Origin: Chloroflexota bacterium
GTDB lineage: Bacteria > Chloroflexota > Anaerolineae > DTLA01
Assembly (NCBI GenBank): GCA_014874485.1
Contig: JADBJK010000024.1
Span: 186,001-250,000, forward strand
Length of the DNA stretch: 64,000 nucleotides
Reading direction: 5' to 3'
The notes under the pieces were generated by a model that saw nothing but the letters and a program-made list of their open reading frames with translations, was not told the DNA's origin and searched no databases. Shown here in pieces: positions 43,603 through 53,450 of the stretch; position 1 is the first letter of the stretch, and every line of letters starts with the position of its first letter. The position numbers and the translations under genes are program-made.

Positions 43603-44012
43603 CGGCCTGGCCGCCACTTGCGCGAAGGGGTAGATGGGCCTACCGACCGGCGTCGGTGAAGCGCCCCCTCGGTCAGGGCTTGACGGTAGCCTCCATGCTC
43701 CACGTGTCACCGTTGACAGTTTTTCAAGTCCGCCGATGGCGGTTTCAACATCCCAGTTTCAAAGACGTCGCGCAGCCGTGTAGGCCTGCGTGGGTGCCAA
43801 GTCTGTAGTCAGGGGGACAGGATTTTCCACCGAGCACGTCCGGCGGGCCGTGGAGGCGGCGAGACAATCGCCCGTCCGCGCGCGGCCGTACGTGCGCGCT
43901 GCGGCAGAGCGGACAGTGCCGAGTTCCGAGACGTCATGCGCTGGCTCTGGCAGCCGGGTCATAGTCCTCTGCTCTCGGAGCGATGGACGTGGGGTTCGTT
44001 CCCACTTTCACC

Positions 44013-44041
44013 ATTATACCACAACTCTCAAAAGTAGGCAA
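44013..44041 (-). promoter_or_regulatory. Promoter candidate of the fchA-folD-fhs operon
   Basis: TTGCCT (44041-44036) and TATAAT (44018-44013) are 17 bases apart on the minus strand, and TGG before the -10 box makes an extended -10. The leader to fchA would be about 470 bases. The 14-base core AGTTGTGGTATAAT is shared with the promoter at 28684. Confidence 0.65.
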
Positions 44042-44303
44042 CATGCACCCGCCGCTTTTTGAACTCCAACCCACACGCTCTTCGGACACGCACCACAAAT
44101 GGCGCTGTCCAAACCCCGACCATCCCCACGGCAAATCCCAGCCGTCTGTCAGTCCAGTGTCAGTCGGCTAATTTATACTGTTGGTGTTGGTGAAATCCGA
44201 AGGGGTCCGCCTTATTACGGCACGTTTCCGCCTGCGCTACACCACGAACTGCAGGACTTGCGGCATCGGACCGGAGGTTCAGAACCCGCCCGAGGAGGTC
44301 AAA

Positions 44304-47300
44304 ATGCGCACTCGGACACGTTTTCTGACTCTGCCAATCGCGGTTTTGGCGATTGTTACTCTCGCTTCCACGTGGATCATCTCGGCACAAGAGCCGACAC
44401 CCGCGCAGACTCCGCCCATTCTGTTCACCACATCGGCACCTGTGTTTGAGAACGATCCTCTGGTTGCACAACTGCTGGAAACGACAGGCGGCGAGATGCG
44501 CATCTCGTACCACGCCTACACCGGCAAGGTACGCTTCATAGGCACCGACCCCTCCCGCCCCATCCCCCGCCCCGAAGCCCTCGCCCCCGACACCCCGCCG
44601 GACAAGACCGCTGTCGCATTCCTGCGCACCTACGGGCCGCTGTTCGGCATCGCGGACGCCGACGCGGAACTCGCCGTCATGCGCATCAAGCAGGACGAGC
44701 GCAACCGCGCCTTCGTACGATTCCAGCAGAAACACCGGGGCGTGCCCGTCCTCGGAGGCGAACTCATTGTCCAACTGGACGGCGACGGCAATGTTGTCTC
44801 CGCAGGCGGCGAGACAATCCCCGCGCCCGACTTTGACCTGACCCCCGTCGTGTCCGCCGAACAAGCCCAGGCCCGCGCCCTGGAGATGGTCGCCCGGGAA
44901 TACGAACTGTCCCCAGAAGCCCTGACAACAACCACGCCCGAACTCTGGCTCTACAACCCCGCGCTTCTCGGCGCGCCCGGCCCGCAGATAACAACCCTCG
45001 TCTGGCGCATGGACGTGGAACCGAGGGAGTTATTGCCCATCCGCGAACTGGTACTGGTGGAAGCGCGCACGGGGCTCATCGCCCTGCACTTCAACCAGAT
45101 TGACGCCGCCCGCGACCGCCGCACCTATGACGCGCAGAGCAAACCCAACCTGCCCGGCGTCCTGCGCCGCACCGAAGGCCAAGGCCCCACCGGCGACGCC
45201 GAAGTGGACCACGCCCACGACTATGCCGGAGACACCTACGACTTCTACAAGAACATCCACGGGCGCGATAGCATTGACAACGCCGGCATGACGATCATCT
45301 CCAGCGTTCGGTACTGTGCGGAAGGCAAACCGTGCCCGTACCAAAACGCATTTTGGAATGGCCAGCAAATGGTGTACGGCGAAGGCTTCACCTCCGCCGA
45401 TGACGTCGTCGCCCATGAGATGACCCACGGCGTAACCAGTCACGAATCCAATCTCTACTACTACATGCAGTCCGGTGCCATCAACGAGGGCTTTTCGGAC
45501 ATCTGGGGCGAGTTTGTAGACCTCACCAACGGCAAGGGCAACGATTCGGCTGGGGTGCGATGGCTGATGGGCGAAGATCTGCCCATCGGCTGGGGGCGCA
45601 GCATGAGTAACCCGCCGCTCAAGAATCAGCCCGACAAGATGACCAGTTCGTACTACTACTGCGGCTTGCAGGACAACGGCGGCGTCCACTACAACAGCGG
45701 GGTTGCCAACAAGGCCGCCTATCTCATGGTGGACGGCGACACGTTCAATGGCAGGACCGTAACCGGCATCGGCATCACGAAGACGGCCAAAATCTGGTAC
45801 GAAGTGCAGACCAACCTCTTGACTTCCGGGGCCGACCACCAAGACCTGTACGACCGCCTGATACAAGCCTGCGCCAACCTGATCGGGACCTCCGGCATCA
45901 CCGCCGCCGACTGCCAGCAGGTCAAGAACGCCGTGGATGCCACCGAGATGGACAAGCAGCCGCCCTCATGTCCCGCTCCCGAGGCCCCGGTGTGCAGCGC
46001 AGGCCAGTCGCCCGCCACCATCTGGTTTGATGACCTGGAAAACCCCTCGGCCGGGCGCTGGACATCCGGTGCGATTATCGGCCAGAGCACGTGGTACTAT
46101 CCCATGAACAGCAACCCGTTTCAACTTGACTATATTTACGCTACCAGTGGCGTCTGCAACTTCTGGGGTTTTGACCAGCCCCAGCGTGGGGACTACTACA
46201 TGGCGATGACGTCCAGCGTGCCCCTACCCACAGGCAGCCAACCGTACTTGCACTTCAAACATGCCTTTGACTTTGAATTGGACGCAAATGGCAAGTACGA
46301 CGGCGGCTTGGTGGAATACAGCACCGACGGTGGCGCTTCCTGGAATGACGCAGGCCCCCTGTTTATCAACAACGGGTACAACGGCACGATATTCAATAAT
46401 GCGGACAACCCATTGAAGGGACGTCAGGCGTTCGTCGGCGTGAGTTTCGGATACATCTCCAGCAGAGTGAACTTGTCATCTCTGGCCGGCCGGAGCGTCC
46501 GCTTCCGCTTTCGCATCGGCACCGACTCCAACTATTGGTCCTGGGGTTGGTTCGTGGATGACATCCATATTTACACCTGCACGGCCGGTGTAACCTCAAC
46601 GCCCACGAGTACACCCACGCGCGCCGCAAGCCCCACGCCGAGCCGGTCGCCCACCCGCACGCTGAGCCCGACGCGAACCCGCACCCCGACCAAGACTTTG
46701 ACGCCCTCGCACACGCCCACGCGCACGAATACGCCCACACGCACGCTCACGCCCACGCGGACCTACACCCGTCGCCCCACCAACACGCCCGGTCCGTCGC
46801 CCACTTGGGTGCCCGGCGCTGTGCGGCGAGGGCTGCTGCCCCTCGTTGCAAACGCCTACGTCCTGGCCGAACCCCCTACTGCCACGCCCACCCGCACCCC
46901 AACGCGCACCGCCACGCGCGCCGCCACCGCGACTCCAACCCCGACCGCGACGCCACAGCCCACAGCAACACCGACCCACACTGCGACGCCTCAGCCAACC
47001 GCCACCCCCACCCGCACGGCAACGCGGACGTCCACGCCTACGTGCTGGGTTACCATCAAGGGCGAGAACTTTGAGGGCTCCTTCCCTGGAAACTGGACTG
47101 TACTTGACAATGATCCCAACTGGGGCCTCTTCTACTGGGGCAAGCGCAACTGTCGTGCGGCAAGCGGGTCCTACAGCGGCTGGGCCGTGGGCGGGGGCAA
47201 TGGAGCAGCCCTCCAGTGCGGCAGCACCTATCCGCCCAACGTGCAATCCTGGATGATCTACGGCCCCTTCAGCCTCGCCGATGCCAAAGCCGCGGACATG

Positions 47301-47678
47301 ACGTTGAAAGTGTGGCTCAACTCCGAACCGGGAGCCGACACCCTGCTGTGGGGCGCATCCGTGGACGGCGGGTGGTTCTTCGGATACCAGGCCACGGGCA
47401 GCAGTGGCTGGACCACCAAGTCGCTGGATTTCAGCAACGTCCCGTACTTGGGCGACTTGAGAGGCCAGTCGCAAGTCTGGGTGGGCATCCGCTTCCTGAG
47501 CGACTGGGGCACCGAGTACCCCGAAGGCGCATACGTGGACGACATCCTGATTCGCAAGAACATATGCGCCACATACGCCAACGATGTCGCCCTTCCGGTT
47601 GACCCCGGTGGCATCCCGGCATCCGCGAGGTTGCCCGCAATCTCGGAGACACAAAGGCCACGCGCCGACCGGGAGTAG
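44304..47678 (+). CDS. Secreted M4-family (thermolysin-like) metalloprotease with C-terminal modules
   Basis: This 1124-residue exoprotein has a signal peptide (MRTRTRF then a hydrophobic run), an FTP/PepSY-type propeptide to about residue 290, and an M4 catalytic domain. The zinc site is His371-Glu372-x-x-His375 ([10 protein letters not shown]) and Glu395 in [12 protein letters not shown]. The His for transition-state binding is in [10 protein letters not shown]. After the peptidase (from about 560) comes a beta-sandwich, a Thr/Pro-rich linker with an LLPLVANAY insert, a second linker, and a second beta-sandwich (about 915-1090). ATG at 44304 follows GAGGAGGTCAAA; an upstream frame lacks a site. 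It likely degrades proteins outside the cell. Confidence 0.92.
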   Translation: MRTRTRFLTLPIAVLAIVTLASTWIISAQEPTPAQTPPILFTTSAPVFENDPLVAQLLETTGGEMRISYHAYTGKVRFIGTDPSRPIPRPEALAPDTPPDKTAVAFLRTYGPLFGIADADAELAVMRIKQDERNRAFVRFQQKHRGVPVLGGELIVQLDGDGNVVSAGGETIPAPDFDLTPVVSAEQAQARALEMVAREYELSPEALTTTTPELWLYNPALLGAPGPQITTLVWRMDVEPRELLPIRELVLVEARTGLIALHFNQIDAARDRRTYDAQSKPNLPGVLRRTEGQGPTGDAEVDHAHDYAGDTYDFYKNIHGRDSIDNAGMTIISSVRYCAEGKPCPYQNAFWNGQQMVYGEGFTSADDVVAHEMTHGVTSHESNLYYYMQSGAINEGFSDIWGEFVDLTNGKGNDSAGVRWLMGEDLPIGWGRSMSNPPLKNQPDKMTSSYYYCGLQDNGGVHYNSGVANKAAYLMVDGDTFNGRTVTGIGITKTAKIWYEVQTNLLTSGADHQDLYDRLIQACANLIGTSGITAADCQQVKNAVDATEMDKQPPSCPAPEAPVCSAGQSPATIWFDDLENPSAGRWTSGAIIGQSTWYYPMNSNPFQLDYIYATSGVCNFWGFDQPQRGDYYMAMTSSVPLPTGSQPYLHFKHAFDFELDANGKYDGGLVEYSTDGGASWNDAGPLFINNGYNGTIFNNADNPLKGRQAFVGVSFGYISSRVNLSSLAGRSVRFRFRIGTDSNYWSWGWFVDDIHIYTCTAGVTSTPTSTPTRAASPTPSRSPTRTLSPTRTRTPTKTLTPSHTPTRTNTPTRTLTPTRTYTRRPTNTPGPSPTWVPGAVRRGLLPLVANAYVLAEPPTATPTRTPTRTATRAATATPTPTATPQPTATPTHTATPQPTATPTRTATRTSTPTCWVTIKGENFEGSFPGNWTVLDNDPNWGLFYWGKRNCRAASGSYSGWAVGGGNGAALQCGSTYPPNVQSWMIYGPFSLADAKAADMTLKVWLNSEPGADTLLWGASVDGGWFFGYQATGSSGWTTKSLDFSNVPYLGDLRGQSQVWVGIRFLSDWGTEYPEGAYVDDILIRKNICATYANDVALPVDPGGIPASARLPAISETQRPRADRE
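46590..46806 (+). repeat. Low-complexity Pro-Thr linker repeat in the M4 protease gene
   Basis: Hexanucleotide-like units of the ACGCCCAC(G/C) type code for repeated Thr-Pro-Thr/Arg-Thr. A second tract lies at about 46879-47040. Such tracts vary in length by slippage and mark flexible extracellular linkers. Confidence 0.75.
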
Positions 47679-47694
47679 CGTGGGAGCGCGCCGC

Positions 47695-50600
47695 CTACGG
47701 GCTGGCCTCGTGGCGCTGCCAAAAGGCCGGCCCGATGTCGGCGTTCACCAGCACGTAGGTGCTCCCCTCAGCATGGAGCAGCCAGCCGTGCTCAAACCGC
47801 TGCGCCTGCGCGATAACGCCACGCTCGGGCTCCACCGCCCACCCCAGGCGCTCGCGCAGCCACGGGTTTTCGCGCCACACCTTGCCAAAGCCGCGGGTCG
47901 GCTGGAACCGCCCGGTCGGCGGCACGATGGCCGGGTCGCTTTCCGGCTGGTCCGGGGTCCACGTGTCGGTGATGGCGTACCAGTCTCCGCCGGGGAAGAG
48001 CACATACACCTCACCCACATCCTGCCGCCACATCATGAGGCCGCCCTCCAGCGCCTCCAGGGCCGCGGCGGTCTCATGAGCAGACTCGTCCACGGCCCAG
48101 CCCAGCGCCTGGCGCACCACCTCGTCCGAGCGCCACAGCGCCGCGAAGATGCCGTCGGGCCAGTGCAGCCCTGCGGGAGGCGACAGGAATACCAGAGGTG
48201 TTGGCGTGGGCACCGGTGTGGGCGGAGGCGGCGGCGTGAACGTCGGAGTGGGAGCGGGCGCCTCAGCCCACGAGAGGCGCGCCAGGGGCAGCGACTCCAC
48301 ACGCCCGTCCGTCGTGCCTGCCCAGAGACGCCCGTCGGGCCCCAGCGCGATGCACGCGATGCCAGCCGCGCCGCTCGCCTCCTCCCAGTTCAGGCCCCCG
48401 TCGGTGGAACGCAGCAGGCGCTGCTGCTCGCGCCCGCCGTAGAACATCTCCGAGGTCAACGCGTACACCGTGCGGCTCGTCGCGAAGTCGGCCGCGAAGA
48501 CAAACGCGAATCGGCTGGTGAGGGATGCCAGGGGCGGCCCCACCGGCTCCCACGTCCGCCCACCGTCCTGCGACAGGAACATGCCCCCGTTCTCGGCCGC
48601 AACCAGGGCCACGCCGTCCTCGGCGAAGCGCGGCGATAGGGCAAGCGCCTTGACGAAGTACGGCGACACGGGGATCGCGCCCACCCGCTCCAAGATGCCA
48701 TCGGAGCCATGAGTCCGGTAGACCTCCGTTCGGCTGTACTCGGCCCCGGATGCTAGCACCATGAACACAGGCCCTGCCGAAGCGGCGGCGCGGAACCCGA
48801 CGATGTCCGAAACGTGCTCCCAGGTCTGCCCCCCATCCGTAGAGCCAAACACGCCTGTTTCGCCCGCCAGGAGAAGCGCCGCGCCGTCAGACGAGAAGCC
48901 CGGCGACAACGCCAGGTCGCGGATGTAGAAATCCGTCAGGCCGCGCGCGGAGACCCGCCAGGTTCGTCCGCCGTCCGTCGTGCGGTGCAACCCGCCGGGG
49001 CTGAATGACCCCTCGCCGGGGAACGCGAAGAACGTCGCGGGTTCCCCGGGTGCCGTCGCCACGCGGAGCACGACGCCCTCTGCAAACCACCCCTGCACCC
49101 GCACCCAGCCGCCTGCCTCGCTTCGGTACAGCGATGTGCCTCCCATCTCGCTCACCACGGCCAGCATGGAGCCATCGCCGCCGATGGCCACCTCGCGCAC
49201 CAGCCGCGGCGGCAAACCACCCGGGGAATCCGCCGCCACCGACGATGGCTCCGGCTCCACGGCCTGCACGGTCGCGCCGTTGGACGAGGCGACATAGAAT
49301 CGCCCCGTGCGCCCATCCAGCACCGCCACGTCCGGGAACCGCACCGAAAGCGGGCGGAACCCCACCACTTCGCCCAACGCCGCGTCCACTGCCACCAGCC
49401 CGCCCCACGCCCGCGCATACAATCGCCCACGCGCCTTGTCCAGGAACAGCCGCCCGCCCACCCCCTGGACCTGAGCCAGCAGCCGGCCATCGGGTGCCCA
49501 CGCCGTGAGTGTGGCGCGTGGGTAACTGGCGGCAACCCAGATGCGCCCCGCCTGCTCGTCCAGCACCAGACCATCCACGAACCGCTGGGGGCTTTGGATG
49601 GGCGTTTCCACCCGCGCCAGCGTCTTGGCATCGTAGATGTCCAGCCACGTGCGCGCCCCCGAGCCGGCCGCGTTGTTGGTCATGGTAACGAATAGCCAGT
49701 CCCGCGCCGCATCGTACACAGCCTCTATCGCGCCCGGCGAATACAGTTGCCCGTCCTGGCGAATCGTGCCGTCAATGGAGCCGATGAGCCGGTGCGTGGT
49801 CATGTCGGCGATGAACACGCCCTGATTCGTTACGAACAGGCGGTTGCGCGACTTGTCCGCGCTCACCTGGCCAGCCTTCGGAATCTCCGCGACCTTCTCG
49901 CCTGTGGCGGCGTCCAGGACAAGCGTCCGGTCGGCCCGCGCGTCGGCCACGTACAGCCGCCCGTCGTACAGCGTCATCTGCCCTCCGTTCAGCGGCTCCA
50001 ACCCCGTGTCCAAGACTTGCCAGGTGTGGACGCGCGTCATGGTGGCGGTATCCACAACGTGCAGCGCGCCGGTGGAGTCCAGCGCGAACAGAAGGCCCGC
50101 GCTCTCATCCAGAACCATCTGCACCACGTTCACGCCCAGGTGCAGAGGCTTACCCATCTCGCCCGTCGCCAAGTCCACAGGGAGCAGGACATCGGACAGC
50201 CGCAGCAACGTGCCCTTGTACACCAACGGCGCGGAGTACACCAGATTCGCATAGGGTAGCGTCAGCGACTTGATCACTGCGCCCGTATTCGCATCCAGCG
50301 CCAGGATGTGCGACCCAGACACGTCGTCCTGGACGCCGTCCCGGAGCAGGAAAACCTGCCCCTGGTCGTCCAGCACAACGCGCCCTGTGGGAGGATACGG
50401 TTCGCCGAAATCCCACTGGCGGGCGATGAAATCGCCCTGGATGACGGCCACGCGGCCCACAGGCTGCTGGCGCGTAAACGCCTGCACGGTGGCGTATACT
50501 TCGGGGCCTGTGGGACTGGACACGAGGCCATAGACCTGGGCGCCGGGTTCCAGCGTCCCGACGAAACCGAGATCGTCGGCGCGGTACACGAATATTACGT

Positions 50601-51294
50601 TCCCGCCCGAATCGCAGATGTACACGCGCCCCGCGCGAGGGTTGACCGTCAGCAAGATGGTCGGCGCAAGCGTGCCCGGCAGATCGGTCACCGCCCGTTG
50701 CTCCAGGGACACCGCATCCAACCGCCGCAGCCGCTCCTGGTCGGCGACGTACAGGCGGCCGCCCGCCGCGTCCAGCGCCAGCGCCCGCACGCCCGCGACC
50801 GTCCCCAGCACCTCGCCCAGGGGCCGGTCGCCTGCGCCAGTGGCCACCACCGCGGCAATCTCCCGCTCGTCCGCACTGCGCCCGGCGACGTAGAGGCGTG
50901 TTCCATCGGCCGAAAGCGCCGCCGACGACATCCAGTCCACAATGACGGGCACGGGGACTGTGGCCCGCACCTGGTTGGTCGCCAGGTCAATTATGGACAG
51001 CACGCCGGCATCGGTGCGCGCATCGCCTTCGTTGGCGACCGCATACACGAGGCCGCGCGCGGCGTCCAGTGCGCCCGCCGAGACGTTGTACACGTCGCCC
51101 GCAGGCACGCCCAGATCCAGCGACGTGCGCTTGGGCACAGACGTGGCGGATGGCGACGGTGCGGGAGAAGCGGTCGCCTTGGGGGTTGGGCTGGGCGAGG
51201 GCGCGGGCGAGGATGTTGGCGTGGTGCAACTGGCAAGCAGCATCGCGGCGAGAACAACGGTCATCGCCGCGCGAAGCAGGCGAGCACGTTTCAT
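47695..51294 (-). CDS. Large lipoprotein with beta-propeller and BNR/sortilin-like repeats
   Basis: This 1199-residue protein has a lipoprotein signal ending in the lipobox LLAS-Cys (residues about 18-22), followed by a Ser/Pro/Ala linker. Residues ~60-650 hold YVTN-like propeller repeats (GLVYAVANEGD, GRLYVADQERL, RLYVADARADRTLVLDAATGE). Residues ~720-1010 hold BNR/photosystem-assembly-type units with SxDGGxTW (STDGGQTWEHV, SQDGGRTWEPV, STDGGLNWEEA). A proline-rich linker leads to a C-terminal domain with two repeats of a GWAV/RFEHGWLL-type fold (LGWAVDESAHET..., LGWAVEPERGVI...). The start at 51294 has GGAGGCACC. Function is probably extracellular binding or sensing; no catalytic motif seen. 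Confidence 0.85.
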   Translation of the reverse strand: MKRARLLRAAMTVVLAAMLLASCTTPTSSPAPSPSPTPKATASPAPSPSATSVPKRTSLDLGVPAGDVYNVSAGALDAARGLVYAVANEGDARTDAGVLSIIDLATNQVRATVPVPVIVDWMSSAALSADGTRLYVAGRSADEREIAAVVATGAGDRPLGEVLGTVAGVRALALDAAGGRLYVADQERLRRLDAVSLEQRAVTDLPGTLAPTILLTVNPRAGRVYICDSGGNVIFVYRADDLGFVGTLEPGAQVYGLVSSPTGPEVYATVQAFTRQQPVGRVAVIQGDFIARQWDFGEPYPPTGRVVLDDQGQVFLLRDGVQDDVSGSHILALDANTGAVIKSLTLPYANLVYSAPLVYKGTLLRLSDVLLPVDLATGEMGKPLHLGVNVVQMVLDESAGLLFALDSTGALHVVDTATMTRVHTWQVLDTGLEPLNGGQMTLYDGRLYVADARADRTLVLDAATGEKVAEIPKAGQVSADKSRNRLFVTNQGVFIADMTTHRLIGSIDGTIRQDGQLYSPGAIEAVYDAARDWLFVTMTNNAAGSGARTWLDIYDAKTLARVETPIQSPQRFVDGLVLDEQAGRIWVAASYPRATLTAWAPDGRLLAQVQGVGGRLFLDKARGRLYARAWGGLVAVDAALGEVVGFRPLSVRFPDVAVLDGRTGRFYVASSNGATVQAVEPEPSSVAADSPGGLPPRLVREVAIGGDGSMLAVVSEMGGTSLYRSEAGGWVRVQGWFAEGVVLRVATAPGEPATFFAFPGEGSFSPGGLHRTTDGGRTWRVSARGLTDFYIRDLALSPGFSSDGAALLLAGETGVFGSTDGGQTWEHVSDIVGFRAAASAGPVFMVLASGAEYSRTEVYRTHGSDGILERVGAIPVSPYFVKALALSPRFAEDGVALVAAENGGMFLSQDGGRTWEPVGPPLASLTSRFAFVFAADFATSRTVYALTSEMFYGGREQQRLLRSTDGGLNWEEASGAAGIACIALGPDGRLWAGTTDGRVESLPLARLSWAEAPAPTPTFTPPPPPTPVPTPTPLVFLSPPAGLHWPDGIFAALWRSDEVVRQALGWAVDESAHETAAALEALEGGLMMWRQDVGEVYVLFPGGDWYAITDTWTPDQPESDPAIVPPTGRFQPTRGFGKVWRENPWLRERLGWAVEPERGVIAQAQRFEHGWLLHAEGSTYVLVNADIGPAFWQRHEASP

Positions 51295-51424
51295 TCGGTG
51301 CCTCCGTTCCGCAGCCGCCACGCCCCGCGCGTCAGCGGCGGGTGGTCTCTACTGATAGACGCAGGCTTCTCCACGCAGGTTCCGAGCCACGGACAGCCGA
51401 ACGCTCGGCACCTGCAAGTGAGCA

Positions 51425-52321
51425 TCACCCAGCGGGCGTAGAAGCCCGGTCGCCACCCAGCACCCGCTGCCACCACGGCTTTCGGGCGGTCAGCCGCCGG
51501 GCCAGTTCCGCGCGGGCGGTGATGTACCCCTGCGCCATCAGTTCCTCGCTCTGGGAGAAGTCCCAGCCCTGCACCGGCTCGCGTCCCATCAGGCTGATGT
51601 GCCAGACCTCCACGCCGCGTTCGGCGGCCAGCGCCATCTCCAAATCCGTTTGCCGCTGCTCCACCGTGCGCATCAGTTTGGCGAGGAACGGCCCAAACCG
51701 CTCGTCGCCGATGGGCACGCAGCGCGGGTCTGCCAGATCCAGCGCAATGATGGACCGTGCCCCCTGGCTCAATGCCGGCTCCACAGGCAGGTTACTCACC
51801 ACGCCCCCGTCCATCAGCAGTTGGTCCCCCTTCTCCATAGGCCGCACCCACGGCGGCAGCGCCGTGCTCGCCAAGAGGCCCTCCAACACCAAATCGTCAG
51901 GGTTGGCCCCGTACAGCACCGGGCGACCCGAGTTCAAGTCGGCCGCGACCAGAATCAGCCGCACGCCCTGGATGTCGCCGAAGCGCATGTCGGGCGAAAT
52001 ACCGTGGCTGACGAAGAACTCGCGCATGCGGTGGTAGGGCCGCCATCCCGTGCGGTTGAACAGCACCCGCAGCGTGAGCCACAGGTAGTTCGCGGGCATG
52101 AGGTCTGCCTGAGCCGCATCGCGCCACGTCTCGGCGAGACCGTCCAGGCTGGCGAGGCTCACCCCCCGCAACGCGAGATACGTCGCGTTCGCCGCCCCGA
52201 TGGACGTCCCCACGAGGATGTCCGGCCGGAACCCCGCTTCCAGCAGCGCCCGAATCGCCCCGACTTGCAACGCACCGCGCGCCCCACCACCGCTCAGCGC
52301 AAAAGCGAGAGGTCTACGCAT
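51425..52321 (-). CDS. Patatin-like phospholipase
   Basis: This 298-residue enzyme is a RssA/NTE-like patatin. The oxyanion loop GGGARGALQVGAI, nucleophile motif GTSIG (Ser in G-x-S-x-G at about residue 40) and Asp of DGGVVSNLP (about residue 170) are all present, so the catalytic dyad is intact. Patatins hydrolyse acyl esters in lipids. The start at 52321 has GAAAGGAGGCAAGG. It sits between genes for a DUF2804 protein and the large lipoprotein, with gaps of 39 and 130 bases. No transmembrane segment is obvious, so it is probably cytoplasmic or peripheral. Confidence 0.9.
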   Translation of the reverse strand: MRRPLAFALSGGGARGALQVGAIRALLEAGFRPDILVGTSIGAANATYLALRGVSLASLDGLAETWRDAAQADLMPANYLWLTLRVLFNRTGWRPYHRMREFFVSHGISPDMRFGDIQGVRLILVAADLNSGRPVLYGANPDDLVLEGLLASTALPPWVRPMEKGDQLLMDGGVVSNLPVEPALSQGARSIIALDLADPRCVPIGDERFGPFLAKLMRTVEQRQTDLEMALAAERGVEVWHISLMGREPVQGWDFSQSEELMAQGYITARAELARRLTARKPWWQRVLGGDRASTPAG

Positions 52322-52360
52322 TCGCCTTGCCTCCTTTCGGGCCTTCCCTACGTGCACAAC

Positions 52361-53395
52361 CTACCATCGCGCGTGATGCTCCTCGGCGAACCCGATGAGG
52401 TCCGCGATGGCAATCTCCTCACCGTCGTCGGCCACAGCCCTCCCGTTGTATCGTCCGAACATTTGATGCACCTCGCTGAAGATGATGCCCAGATTGGTGC
52501 GGGCCGTACGTTCCAGGAACGGCGTGAACGTCAGGTCTAGCCGCCCCTCGTTGTCGGTAAACCGCCAGGGCTTCATGTAATCGCCGGAGACATAGCCGAA
52601 GTGCACCTTGTCCAGTTTGTGAATCCGATTGGCAAGGATGAGGGCGTTCTCGGTCGCCGCGGACAGGTCGCCGAAGCCGCACCCCAGGTTCAGGCCGACC
52701 GTGCGCCCATCGGGCAGGAATCCCGACGCGCTGGCCCAGTTCCAGAAGGAGCGGTACTCCCACACGCCACGCCCCCAGTCCAGCGAGCCGATGCAGGTCA
52801 CCGGATCCAGGCTCTCGCGCACATCGCCGTAGCGCAGGCTCCCGGACGCGGGCAGGCAGTTGATCTTGCGGTTGTAGTAGAAGCGCCGCTTGCCGATGGG
52901 GATGACGATGGTCATGGACTCGTACCCTGGCGGCGCGGCGAGGGTGATGTCGGCCTCTATGCCGCGCCCGTCGTGGAACTTGGGCCACGAGACGAGGACG
53001 CGGCGGTTGCCATCGCGCACCTGGAACTCCAGCCGGACGCCGCTCCCCTCAAAGAGGCTGTCGCCTTCGGTGCTGTTGCGCGGCAGCACGATGCCTTTGC
53101 TCAAGGGGACGACAAGCCCCTCCTCGTGCAATTCGCGAGTCTGGAAGTCCACCGTGTACACGAAGATGTTGCCCGCGTAGCCCAAATCGGCGATGGTGGC
53201 CGAGAAGAAGCGGCGTGGCGTGAACACGGCGTAGTAGTCCCAGCGCTTGATGCGGAACCGCTGCAGGGCCCGCAGGGCGTAGAATCGCGCGGCCTCCAGA
53301 TTGCAGTCCAGCAGGGGCTGGCGGGCCCAACCCACCTGGGCCAACTCGCCGGCCGGACTCAGCAGCGGCCCTGGTTGTGTGAGTTCTCGTTGCAT
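52361..53395 (-). CDS. DUF2804 family protein
   Basis: This 344-residue protein matches DUF2804, a family with a lipocalin-like beta-barrel feel. Visible landmarks are the N-terminal QPGPLLSPAGELAQVGWARQPLLDCN region, RIKRWDYYAVFTPRRFF, YYNRKINCLPASG, DWGRGVWEYRSFWNWASASGFLPDGRTVGLNLGCGFGD (shortened here) and a final EVHQMFGRYNG. No reaction is known for the family. It starts at 53395 behind ACGGAGGGAC, 55 bases after the YgfK-like gene. The adjacent patatin gene hints at a lipid link, but this is only context. Confidence 0.82.
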   Translation of the reverse strand: MQRELTQPGPLLSPAGELAQVGWARQPLLDCNLEAARFYALRALQRFRIKRWDYYAVFTPRRFFSATIADLGYAGNIFVYTVDFQTRELHEEGLVVPLSKGIVLPRNSTEGDSLFEGSGVRLEFQVRDGNRRVLVSWPKFHDGRGIEADITLAAPPGYESMTIVIPIGKRRFYYNRKINCLPASGSLRYGDVRESLDPVTCIGSLDWGRGVWEYRSFWNWASASGFLPDGRTVGLNLGCGFGDLSAATENALILANRIHKLDKVHFGYVSGDYMKPWRFTDNEGRLDLTFTPFLERTARTNLGIIFSEVHQMFGRYNGRAVADDGEEIAIADLIGFAEEHHARW

Positions 53396-53450
53396 GGTGT
53401 GTGTCCCTCCGTAAACAGGATTTCGCGCCAACGCGACACCGCAGAATTCG

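Larger units (their letters stand above)
43535..44303. other. 769-base divergent region between fchA and the M4 protease gene
   Basis: No supported gene lies here. It holds the long fchA leader (44006 to 43534 on the minus strand) with several GC hairpins: CCGCC/GGCGG at 43730-43742, GCGGC/GCCGC at 43602-43614 and the attenuator. The fchA promoter is near 44013-44041. On the plus strand, TATACT at 44174-44179 is a weak -10 candidate for the protease gene without a clear -35. Confidence 0.5.

Noticed and set aside
43721-43765. CRISPR-like GTTTCAAC / GTTTCAAAG strings
   Set aside because: Only isolated, dissimilar fragments occur with no regular repeat-spacer pattern and no cas gene in the window.
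44151-44179. Sigma70 promoter for the M4 protease
   Set aside because: TATACT is acceptable but no -35 hexamer is found at 16-18 bases, so it is mentioned only as weak.
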